Part shown: positions 29,770-36,526 of the stretch, piece after piece
Layout: every line of letters begins with the position of its first letter
Position numbering within the stretch: the stretch's first letter is position 1
Assembly: GCF_009677585.1 (NCBI RefSeq)
Contig: NZ_WKYV01000038.1
Coordinates: forward strand, 1-36,526
Source: Lactonifactor sp. BIOML-A5
GTDB lineage: Bacteria; Bacillota; Clostridia; Lachnospirales; Lachnospiraceae
DNA length: 36,526 bases
Direction of reading: 5' to 3'
Made by a program: the position numbers and the translations under genes
The notes under the pieces: model-generated
Databases searched by the model: none
What the model saw: the letters and a program-made list of their open reading frames with translations, nothing else
Told to the model about the DNA's origin: nothing

Positions 29770-32184
29770 CTATTTCATCACTAAATTAATAATCTTCTTT
29801 GGTACATAAATTTCTTTTATAATATTTCCGGTTAACTTATCCGCAATTGCTTCTTTACCCGCTGCAATTGCTTCTTCCTTGGAGCTTTCCGCGTTGATGC
29901 TGATAACTGCCCTGGTTTTGCCGTTGATCTGCACAGGCACTTCGATTTCATCGTCCTTCATCGCATTCTCATCTGCCTTTGGCCATAAGGTGTGGAAGAC
30001 GGAGTCTTTGTGGCCATATGCTTCCCAGAGTTCCTCTGTGAGATGGGGTGCAAAAGGAGCCAGAAGCTGAATAAACGTCTCGATGGTCTCTTTGTCAATG
30101 CCCCCTGTCTTTTTTGCCAGATCAATAAATTTATTATTGTACTCCATAAAGCCGGAGATAACGGTGTTCAGACTAAAGCTTTCCAGACGCTGGGTAATGT
30201 CATATACCAGCTTATGGCGCAGCTTTACCATTTCCTTTGTCTCAGCGATGCCGGCTTCTCTGCTGTCCATGGCCAGTTTCCAGAAACGGTTCAGGAAACG
30301 GTATACACCGTCAATGCCCCTGTCATCCCATTCCGCGTCCAGTTCCGGGGGACCTACAAACAGTTCATACAGGCGGAGAGAGTCACAGCCGTAATCTCTG
30401 ACCAAATCGTCCGGGGATACTACATTTCCTTTGGATTTGCTCATCTTAATTCCGTTCTTTCCGGTTATCATCCCCTGATTGAACAGCTTCTGGAATGGCT
30501 CATCAAAGTCAATAGCTCCAATGTCGTACAGGAATTTGGTGTAGAAACGTGAATACAGCAAGTGGAGCACTGCATGTTCTACGCCTCCGATATACATATC
30601 TACAGGAAGGTATTTATCTGCCTTTTCTTTGGAGACCAGTTCATTATCATTTTTATTATCTACATACCGCAGGAAATACCAGGAGGAACCAGCCCACTGA
30701 GGCATAGTATTTGTCTCTCTTTTGGCAGGAGCCCCGCATACAGGGCAGGTAGTATTCACCCACTCGTCAATAGCTGCCAGAGGCGATTCCCCGGTCCCTG
30801 TGGGTTCATAGGAATCCACGTCAGGCAGAGTCAGCGGCAGCTGGTCTTCCGGAACAGGAACATTCCCACAGTGAGGACAATGGATGATAGGAATCGGTTC
30901 TCCCCAATAACGCTGACGGGAAAATACCCAGTCACGCAGTTTATAATTCACTGTTTTCTTCCCAATTCCCATATTTTCGATCATCACAGGAGCTTCCTGT
31001 TTCAGAACAGCGGATTCCATGCCATTCCATTCGCCGGAATTGATCATGGTTCCCGAAGCCTCTGTGTAAGCCTCTGTCATATGCTCGATTTCTTTGCCGT
31101 CTTTAGCAATAACCTGGACAATCGGAATATTGAATTTTGTTGCAAACTCAAAGTCACGGTCATCGTGGGCAGGTACGCACATGATGGCTCCGGTTCCGTA
31201 ATCTGCAAGTACATAGTCAGAGAGCCAAATCGGAGTTTTCGCCCCGTTCAGGGGATTGACCGCATAGCTGCCTGTGAATACACCTGTCTTTTCTTTGTCC
31301 TGCAGACGATCCACGTTTGATTTCATAGAAGCATCGTAGATATATTTTTCAACCGCTTCCTTTGTCTCGGCAGTCGCAAGAGAAGCTGCCAGCTTGTGCT
31401 CCGGAGCCAGAACCATAAAAGTAGCGCCATGAAGGGTATCCGGTCTGGTGGTGTACACTGTAATTTTCTCTTCTCTTCCTTCAACGGGGAAGTCAACCTC
31501 CGCGCCATAGGATTTGCCAATCCAGTCAGACTGCATCTTTTTAACCTTTTCCGGCCAGTCCAGTTTGTCCAAATCACTTAAAAGGCGATCCGCATATTTT
31601 GTAATCCGCAGCATCCACTGGCGGAGATTCTTTTTGGTAACGGTGGCGCCGCAGCGCTCACAGCATCCGTTGACAACCTCTTCATTCGCCAGTCCTGTCT
31701 TACAGGACGGGCACCAGTTGATAGGGAATTCCTTTTCATAAGCCAGACCTTCCTTAAACATTTTCACAAAAATCCACTGGGTCCATTTATAAAAATTGGG
31801 ATCTGTGGTATTTACTTCCCTGTCCCAGTCGTAGATAGCAGCAATATCATTGATCTGCTTTTTGATATTCGCAACATTCTCTGCTGTGGATTTTGCGGGA
31901 TGTACGCCCATCTTTATGGCATAATTCTCTGCGGGAAGTCCAAAAGCATCCCATCCCATGGGATGGATCAGATAGTATCCCTGCATCATTTTATAGCGGC
32001 TCCATACATCAGAGATCACGTAGCCTCTCCAATGCCCAACATGGAGGCCATTTCCGGAAGGATATGGGAACATATCCAGACAATAATATTTGGGCTTCTG
32101 GCCGTCATCCACGTTTACCGGTTTTTCTTCCCAGTTCTTTCTCCACTTCTGCTCAATTGCCTTATGATTATAAGGTGTAGCCAT
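29770..32184 (-). CDS. leuS: Leucyl-tRNA synthetase
   Basis: Class I synthetase that charges tRNA-Leu. At 804 residues it has the normal bacterial length. Class signatures are HVGH at 48-51 and KMSKS near 578-582. Zinc-ligand cysteines appear in CPSCKTGLANEEVVNGCCERC and in a second CPHCG / CPVCG pair. The CP1 editing domain contains TTRPDTLHGATF and the Asp of DDRDFEFA. ATG 32184 follows AGGAGG. It is a single-gene unit behind a T-box leader and closed by a terminator. Confidence 0.97.
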   Translation of the reverse strand: MATPYNHKAIEQKWRKNWEEKPVNVDDGQKPKYYCLDMFPYPSGNGLHVGHWRGYVISDVWSRYKMMQGYYLIHPMGWDAFGLPAENYAIKMGVHPAKSTAENVANIKKQINDIAAIYDWDREVNTTDPNFYKWTQWIFVKMFKEGLAYEKEFPINWCPSCKTGLANEEVVNGCCERCGATVTKKNLRQWMLRITKYADRLLSDLDKLDWPEKVKKMQSDWIGKSYGAEVDFPVEGREEKITVYTTRPDTLHGATFMVLAPEHKLAASLATAETKEAVEKYIYDASMKSNVDRLQDKEKTGVFTGSYAVNPLNGAKTPIWLSDYVLADYGTGAIMCVPAHDDRDFEFATKFNIPIVQVIAKDGKEIEHMTEAYTEASGTMINSGEWNGMESAVLKQEAPVMIENMGIGKKTVNYKLRDWVFSRQRYWGEPIPIIHCPHCGNVPVPEDQLPLTLPDVDSYEPTGTGESPLAAIDEWVNTTCPVCGAPAKRETNTMPQWAGSSWYFLRYVDNKNDNELVSKEKADKYLPVDMYIGGVEHAVLHLLYSRFYTKFLYDIGAIDFDEPFQKLFNQGMITGKNGIKMSKSKGNVVSPDDLVRDYGCDSLRLYELFVGPPELDAEWDDRGIDGVYRFLNRFWKLAMDSREAGIAETKEMVKLRHKLVYDITQRLESFSLNTVISGFMEYNNKFIDLAKKTGGIDKETIETFIQLLAPFAPHLTEELWEAYGHKDSVFHTLWPKADENAMKDDEIEVPVQINGKTRAVISINAESSKEEAIAAGKEAIADKLTGNIIKEIYVPKKIINLVMK

Positions 32185-32218
32185 GTTTCTTTCCTCCTAC
32201 ATATATGTGATTTGGTAC

Positions 32219-32484
32219 AAAAAACCCTCCCGTGTCTATGCCCTATAAGACCATAGAGACGAAAGGGTTAACATTCCGTGGTACCACTCTACTTCATCCC
32301 AAAGGGGATGCACTCGTTCTTCTGTAACGGGAAGTTCCCGCCCTGGCCTACTGAAAGTATATGTTCAGCCAGAGAACTCTGAGGCGAGTTGGGAGTTCTT
32401 CACTGCTGCCTTCCACCTGCCGGCAGCTCTCTGAAAGCTGAGAGACTCTTACTGCTCCTCTTCTGCGTTTTTGTCTTATTGACT
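32219..32484 (-). ncRNA. T-box leader (tRNA-Leu responsive) of leuS
   Basis: The T-box core TGGTACCACGG (minus strand, complement of 32276-32286) is present, preceded by a stem I region. The AGAGAG start and two candidate Leu specifier codons CTC lie at 32393-32395 and 32386-32388; I cannot decide between them by eye. A terminator follows: AACCCT/AGGGTT base (32264-32269 with 32223-32228) with an inner stem and six U. Uncharged tRNA-Leu should favour the antiterminator and raise leuS expression. Confidence 0.92.
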
Positions 32485-32491
32485 AACTGTT

Positions 32492-32520
32492 ATTCTACCC
32501 AGAACGGGAAAATTTGTCAA
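32492..32520 (-). promoter_or_regulatory. leuS promoter
   Basis: Minus-strand TTGACA (32520-32515), a 17-bp spacer, TAGAAT (32497-32492), giving a start near 32484 at the beginning of the T-box. Confidence 0.85.
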
Positions 32521-32542
32521 GGGGATGCAGGAAATTCCTGTT

Positions 32543-33652
32543 TTACTCCATGATTTGTATGGTAACCGTCGTGCCTTCTTCCCTGGAGGACGCATAGCTC
32601 ATCTTCCATCTGTGCAGTTTGATTATATCATAACACAGGGCAATACCGAACCCATTGTCTTTGACTGTCTCCCCGGGCCACCGATGGTTTTTGTTCAGAT
32701 ATCTGAGATCCTCTTCCCCTATCTCTTCACCATCATTCCAGACAGTAATGTATTTGCCCTTTCCGGTGAGCTTCACCCGATCGCCTGCTCTCTTCCCATT
32801 GGAAATCAGATTTTGAAACAGACATTTTATTAGGTTCGGATCCCCGGTGACGGAAATAATGTCATTCTCTATCTCAAGTCCTTCATAGCTTTCTTTCAGC
32901 TCCTGAAATAAAGTATCTGCGTTTATCTCCAAACAGCGGATGTTGCCTTCTCTAAGGTTTCCCATGATCAAAAGTCTGTCCACCCGTTCGGCCAGCGTGC
33001 GGGCTTCTTTTACAATCTGCTGTCCTGCAAAAAAACGATCCTCCTCGCATATCTTTCCCATCTGCACATATTGCCCGTAGCCCTGGATAACGGTAAGCGG
33101 ATTTCTCAGCTCATGGGCAATATGATTGACCGGTTTATAAATTTTTTTCATCGTTATATAGAGCATTGTACCAATAATGGCTGCAAGCATAAGACTGGCA
33201 CAGGCAAGACCGGCGAGACGCCATTTTTGTTCTTTGTATACCTGACTGATATCCTCCATGTAAATTATCTCATAAGAATTGCCCCGAATCTCTTCTGTAT
33301 CATGGAGCAGCACATATTTTCGGCCGCTGTATGTTACAATATCCGCGCTGTATGCAAACTTCAGATCGTCGGGAATATAATTTACAATACTCTTTCCGTC
33401 TGCAGAGACAGACATCCTGGCATTCCCTGTGTAATATCCTCTGCAGATATATTTTATCTGTTCATTGATATCCGCCGTATCCTCGAACTCTGAGATTGCA
33501 TAGGCAAACCGCTGTTCACCCATAAGGGCCATCTCTATCCACCGCTCCAGGTCATTCTTAAACAGCACCTGAGACAGACAGAAAAGGCCTGTATTCAGTA
33601 CCAACAAAAATAACAGGAAGGTAATCAGATAATTTTTTTTCCATAGCTGCAT
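32543..33652 (-). CDS. Sensor histidine kinase
   Basis: 369 residues from ATG 33652, chosen because GGAGG lies 5 nt before it, inside the end of the regulator gene; the frame is open upstream to 33676 without a site. There are two membrane helices (about 7-27 and 146-168) flanking an extracytoplasmic domain of about 115 residues. The H-box is HIAHELRNPLTVIQGYG. The ATPase domain has CLFQNLISNGKRAG as its N box and DNGFGIALCYDIIK as G2. It starts 1 bp after the regulator stop, so translation is coupled. Confidence 0.9.
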   Translation of the reverse strand: MQLWKKNYLITFLLFLLVLNTGLFCLSQVLFKNDLERWIEMALMGEQRFAYAISEFEDTADINEQIKYICRGYYTGNARMSVSADGKSIVNYIPDDLKFAYSADIVTYSGRKYVLLHDTEEIRGNSYEIIYMEDISQVYKEQKWRLAGLACASLMLAAIIGTMLYITMKKIYKPVNHIAHELRNPLTVIQGYGQYVQMGKICEEDRFFAGQQIVKEARTLAERVDRLLIMGNLREGNIRCLEINADTLFQELKESYEGLEIENDIISVTGDPNLIKCLFQNLISNGKRAGDRVKLTGKGKYITVWNDGEEIGEEDLRYLNKNHRWPGETVKDNGFGIALCYDIIKLHRWKMSYASSREEGTTVTIQIME

Positions 33653-33653
33653 C

Positions 33654-34307
33654 TTATACCTCCAGACGGTATCCATACTTAAAGATAGTTTTTATCTGCT
33701 GTTCCAGCCCCAATTTTCTCCTGATGCGCTGAATATGTACGTCTACGGTTCTGTCGTCACCGAAGTAATCCCTTCCCCAGGCAAGATCTAGAAGCTGGGC
33801 TCTTGAGAGTGCTATATTTTTATTAACAATTAAAGCCTGCAGAAGCTGAAACTCCCTGTTAGTCAGCACCACCTCTGTTCCCCTTCGGTATACCATATGT
33901 TCTTCCAGGTTAACCTGAAGATCCTTCAGACAAAATAGTTTCTCTTCTTTATGAAATCTCCGCAAAACCACCTGCACCCGCGCAATCAGCTCTTCCATAG
34001 CAAATGGTTTTACCATATAGTCCTCTGCTCCGCTATTCAGTCCGCGCACACGGTCAGGCACCTGATCCCTCGCGGTAACATAGATAACAGGCAGTCCCCC
34101 TATCTCTTTTATCACCTGAAAGCCATCCATGTCCGGCAGATTGACATCCAATAAAACCAAATCTATCCTAACCCCGCCGTCCTGCACCAGCCGCACTCCT
34201 TCCCGCCCTGTGTAGGCCTGAAGGCAATGATGTCCTGTCATTGTCAGTGTCCGCCGGATTAATTCATTAATCCCTCTCTCGTCTTCTACAATTAATATTT
34301 CTGCCAC
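33654..34307 (-). CDS. OmpR family response regulator
   Basis: A 217-residue regulator: IVEDE pocket at 5-9, phospho-acceptor in LVLLDVNLPDMDG, KPFAMEE near 100, and a winged helix with VVLTNREFQLLQAL, DVHIQRIRRKLG and the end FKYGYRL. It is the middle gene of a three-gene unit: unknown extracytoplasmic protein (34340), regulator, kinase. GGAAAGG lies upstream of its ATG. Confidence 0.93.
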   Translation of the reverse strand: MAEILIVEDERGINELIRRTLTMTGHHCLQAYTGREGVRLVQDGGVRIDLVLLDVNLPDMDGFQVIKEIGGLPVIYVTARDQVPDRVRGLNSGAEDYMVKPFAMEELIARVQVVLRRFHKEEKLFCLKDLQVNLEEHMVYRRGTEVVLTNREFQLLQALIVNKNIALSRAQLLDLAWGRDYFGDDRTVDVHIQRIRRKLGLEQQIKTIFKYGYRLEV

Positions 34308-34339
34308 ATTGCTTACCTTTCCACGCCGTCTTTTTTCTT

Positions 34340-34906
34340 TTATTTGGGATGATCTGAGGTTTCGTAAGCCAATTCCCCGATCTTAATCAGATCTTCCAGG
34401 GATAAATCCGATACCTTCATCTGTGAAGCATCCAACCCAAGGGCATCACAGTAATCTTTGATTACCTGTCCGCCTCCGTCAAAGGCGTAGACGTCGCTGA
34501 TATACACCTCTAAAGTAAAGACTCCCTCTTTTGCATTCTCTGAAAGAAGGGGGTTGTCTCCCAAATCCTTTTTCAGCGTTAATGCCTCCTCATAATTTCT
34601 CATATCTCTGGTGATGTCTTTCATCGTAACCGTCTCGTAGTCCAATCCGTAACGGGTGCACACCTCTTTTACAATCTCCTGATCCTCTACCACCTCCCGG
34701 TACAAAGTGCTGTCATACCAGCCCCGATAATAGGGAATCTCCTCTTTCACGCCCTCGTTCAGCGATTCCGAAGCTTCTTCCGCCACTCTGCGCTCGGTAA
34801 GATTCTGGCCATACACAGCCAGGATCCCCGCTGTTCCAGTGACTCCCAGAGCTGCTGCCGCTGCAATAATAATTACCTTATGTTTTCTCCATCTTTCTTT
34901 CCTCAT
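34340..34906 (-). CDS. Unknown membrane-anchored extracytoplasmic protein
   Basis: 188 residues. A basic N-terminus (MRKERWRKHK) precedes a hydrophobic helix (about 11-33), which looks like a signal anchor since no lipobox is present. The remainder is acidic and soluble and would lie outside the cell: two similar helical segments around VVEDQEIVKEVCTRYGLDYE and VIKDYCDALGLDAS each end in a short motif with L-D and K-D/S-D-L. I recognise no family. It is the first gene of a unit with a response regulator and a kinase that has a sizeable external domain, so it could be a sensed ligand, co-sensor or target. AAGGAGG precedes ATG 34906. Confidence 0.75.
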   Translation of the reverse strand: MRKERWRKHKVIIIAAAAALGVTGTAGILAVYGQNLTERRVAEEASESLNEGVKEEIPYYRGWYDSTLYREVVEDQEIVKEVCTRYGLDYETVTMKDITRDMRNYEEALTLKKDLGDNPLLSENAKEGVFTLEVYISDVYAFDGGGQVIKDYCDALGLDASQMKVSDLSLEDLIKIGELAYETSDHPK

Positions 34907-35002
34907 AAGCAGTCCTCCTTGTATCCTATCTGTTTTTTTTCTTCAATTACAGTGTACGGAAGACATATTGCAGACTTATTACAGGAGAAGAAAAACATGC
35001 AC

Positions 35003-35243
35003 TTAATTATCATTTTTCAGAACCTCCATGGATAATATCAGATAGATTCTGTTTTTAGGGTCATCCAAATCCATACATAGAAAACGTCGGATCCGCCTTA
35101 GCCGTTCCAAAAAAGTTGTCCGGTGAATAAAAAGGACTTCTGCAGCTCTGCTTGTATTACACTTTTCCCGGTAATACGTTTCCAGGGAAGCCAATCAGCT
35201 TGCCTTCCAGCTCTTCCTTTATTATACATGCACTTAGTCTCAT
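35003..35243 (-). pseudogene. Remnant of a PucR-type regulator (C-terminal helix-turn-helix)
   Basis: The 63 codons at 35003-35194 encode the C-terminal helix-turn-helix of PucR-like regulators (SLETYYREKCNTSRAAEVLF, then IHRTTFLERLRRI and LDDPKNRIYLIL). A TGA stands directly upstream, so no normal start exists. The preceding codons in another frame (from ATG 35243) read KEELEGKLIG, which would join the helix-turn-helix frame after a one-base shift near 35190. The large N-terminal part is missing. It is a decayed regulator lying divergent to the methyltransferase-like gene at 35429, with which it was probably once paired. Confidence 0.65.
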
Positions 35244-35349
35244 CCGTATTCTCACCTTATCTTATATCTTTCTCAATTATACTTCCTGATGCCAAAGCTT
35301 TCAACGTTTTTACTTTTCAATACTACAAATTGATGTGCCATTTATCAAA

Positions 35350-35369
35350 ATCCGCTCTGTATTGCGGAT
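35350..35369 (+). promoter_or_regulatory. Inverted repeat upstream of the UroD-like gene
   Basis: ATCCGC (35350-35355), 8 nt, GCGGAT (35364-35369). It is centred about 38 bp before the -10 at 35398-35403, a typical activator position, and the promoter has no recognisable -35. Confidence 0.5.
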
Positions 35370-35397
35370 AGAAAAAATAGTTAAAAGCTTCTACAAT

Positions 35398-35403
35398 TAT
35401 AAT
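35398..35403 (+). promoter_or_regulatory. -10 element of the UroD-like gene
   Basis: A consensus TATAAT at 35398-35403 lies 26 nt before the ATG at 35429. No -35 is present at 15-19 bp, suggesting dependence on an activator bound at 35350-35369. Confidence 0.55.
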
Positions 35404-35428
35404 AAAAAACAGATAGGGAGGCAGCTGC

Positions 35429-36370
35429 ATGAATGCAAAAGAAAACCTGATTCGCACACTTACCGTAGACCATCCCCAATGGGTTCCTGATATGCTGAAG
35501 GATTTTCGTTATCTGATTGGTCAGGCTGAAATTGGAGAAATGGAGGAAAATGATTATGACTGGTTCGGAGTTCATTGGACCTCATCCGCCGACGGACCCG
35601 GTATGCCCGCCCCTACTCCGGGCAGAGAAGTTTTAAAGGATATAGCCGATTGGAAAAACTCTGTTGTATTTCCAGATCTGGATGCTGTAGACTGGGATTT
35701 CATTGCTGAAAAGTGGGGAGTACTGAAGGACCGGGACACGATTGCGAATTATTATCTCATTCCCCAGGGTATTTTTGAACGGACTCACGCCCTGATGGGC
35801 TTTGAGCAGGCATTGATTGCCTTATATGAAGAACCCGAGGCCTATGAAGAGCTTGTGGAGGCCATTACCTGTTATAAAATCAAGCTATACCAGAAGCTGA
35901 TAGATCATATGGGCGCAGATGTCATTGCACACAGCGATGATTTTGGCACACAAATCAGTACTTTTATCTCCCCTGCGATCTTCCGCAAACTTTTTAAACC
36001 CCGACTGAAACGGATTGCAGATGCGATTCATGAGAAGGGATGCATTGCTATTATGCACAGCTGCGGAAAAGTGGATGCTTTGGTGGATGATTTTGCAGAG
36101 TGCGGTTTTGACGGTTGGGAGCCCTGTATGGTGTGCAATGATCTGGACAGTCTTGTAGAAAAACATGGACACCACTTTTCCTTCAGCGGAGGGCTGAATG
36201 CCCAGGCACTAAATGTTCCATCTACTACAGAGGAAGATATACGGGAAGAGCTTCACAGGCGAATCGGACAGCTGGGCCGTTTTGGGGGCTATATACCGGC
36301 TTATGTATTGCTGGAACCCAGATTCTATAAGGTCTGTTCTGAGGAAATCAAAAAATATAAATTAAGGTAA
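35429..36370 (+). CDS. Uroporphyrinogen-decarboxylase-like (MtaA/corrinoid methyltransferase type) protein
   Basis: A 313-residue soluble TIM-barrel protein of the UroD superfamily. The probable zinc site is MHSCGKVDALVDD (about 210-222), matching the H-x-C-G motif of MtaA-type methylcobamide:CoM methyltransferases rather than haem UroD. Other family parts are DVIAHSDDFGTQ near 170-181 and FSGGLNAQAL near 252-261. Such proteins in gut Clostridia often act with corrinoid proteins in O- or N-demethylation, but no corrinoid protein gene is visible here, and the gene stands alone up to the window edge. AGGGAGG lies 7 nt before ATG 35429. The product's role is therefore inferred from family only. 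Confidence 0.88.
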   Translation: MNAKENLIRTLTVDHPQWVPDMLKDFRYLIGQAEIGEMEENDYDWFGVHWTSSADGPGMPAPTPGREVLKDIADWKNSVVFPDLDAVDWDFIAEKWGVLKDRDTIANYYLIPQGIFERTHALMGFEQALIALYEEPEAYEELVEAITCYKIKLYQKLIDHMGADVIAHSDDFGTQISTFISPAIFRKLFKPRLKRIADAIHEKGCIAIMHSCGKVDALVDDFAECGFDGWEPCMVCNDLDSLVEKHGHHFSFSGGLNAQALNVPSTTEEDIREELHRRIGQLGRFGGYIPAYVLLEPRFYKVCSEEIKKYKLR

Positions 36371-36375
36371 TTTAA

Positions 36376-36415
36376 AACCGGCGATATGCTCTCTTTTAGA
36401 GGCATATCGCCGGTT
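36376..36415 (+). terminator. Terminator stem of the UroD-like gene, U-tract interrupted
   Basis: AACCGGCGATATGC (36376-36389) pairs with GCATATCGCCGGTT (36402-36415), extended by CTCT/AGAG in the loop. Only two T follow the GC-rich stem before the edge repeat starts, so the original U-tract seems displaced by the element. Confidence 0.75.
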
Positions 36416-36526
36416 CAGACTGTAGACAAAGTCCGAGGACAAGTGCCTCGGATTTTCTTCGCCATTGAGCCAGAAAAGTCAGCACTTACAAGACTTTGAG
36501 GCTCTTTTTTGGTATAATAGATGTAT
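36415..36526 (+). mobile_element. Edge inverted repeat, right copy (probable insertion-element end)
   Basis: The exact reverse complement of positions 1-112. Reading outward it begins TCAGACTGTAGACAAAG, has the hairpin at 36433-36451 followed by ATTTTCTT, and ends in an extended -10 (TGGTATAAT at about 36510-36519). It immediately follows the terminator stem of the UroD-like gene, mirroring the left end. Confidence 0.65.

Noticed and set aside
31893..32256. Overlapping plus-strand frames opposite leuS
   Set aside because: They are shadows of the conserved leuS frame on the opposite strand.
1..36526. The whole window as one composite transposon
   Set aside because: The interior is mostly housekeeping (yicC operon, leuS, rqcH) and the edges appear to be the same end of an element in inverted orientation; an assembly break at a multicopy element is simpler.

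Overview
The window looks like a chromosomal segment of a Lachnospiraceae-type member of the Clostridia. The evidence is the compact yicC-remA-gmk-rpoZ-rimO-pgsA-cinA order, a T-box in front of leuS, preQ1 and cobalamin riboswitches, strong AGGAGG ribosome binding sites, and a moderate GC content with one AT-richer stretch. I see no rRNA, tRNA or CRISPR array. Genus-level placement is not possible from the sequence alone.

Layout. Positions 1-112 and 36415-36526 are perfect inverted copies of one 112-bp sequence. It carries an outward-facing terminator hairpin and an outward extended -10, so the two window ends look like the same end of one multicopy insertion element. Inside the left copy are a 51-codon reading frame (132-287, minus), two small unknown genes (388-1055), and queT, a queuosine-precursor transporter gene behind a preQ1 riboswitch (1142-1683). 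A minus-strand housekeeping operon (yicC, remA, gmk, rpoZ, rimO, pgsA, cinA; 7030 to 1751) runs from a consensus promoter that is back to back with that of rqcH (7190-8929), the ribosome quality-control gene. A YjbR-like gene follows.

From 9379 to 14366 (minus) lies a two-component system with a MacB-like ABC exporter. The same direct-repeat promoter (TTGAGA-N5-TTGAGA-N9, then the -10) occurs in front of the regulator gene and in front of the ABC genes, so the regulator probably controls both. From 14444 to 17373 lies a two-gene unit: a DUF1905 protein and an 882-residue superfamily 2 helicase with two membrane helices near its C-terminus. From 25463 down to 17543 runs an apparent seven-gene operon under a cobalamin riboswitch and terminator: a Nik/Opp-type importer (two permeases, binding lipoprotein, two ATPases), a LysR regulator and a MATE exporter. 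The genes overlap or nearly touch. I infer a corrinoid or cobalt-linked import/export system.

From 25527 to 29644 is an AT-richer block: a VanZ-like protein whose promoter lies inside a 65-bp palindrome, then a regulator / ABC ATPase / ABC-2 permease / short histidine kinase cassette of the peptide-antibiotic sensing type, with paired direct repeats in front of the ABC genes. leuS follows with a T-box leader. Then comes a third two-component system whose first gene is an unknown membrane-anchored extracellular protein. The right end holds the remnant of a PucR-type regulator and a uroporphyrinogen-decarboxylase-like (MtaA-type) gene, ending in a terminator hairpin whose U-tract is interrupted by the edge repeat.

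The best candidates for undescribed biology are the membrane-anchored helicase plus DUF1905 unit, the cobalamin-controlled importer/LysR/MATE operon, and the apparent placement of the edge element immediately 3' of terminator stems at both ends.
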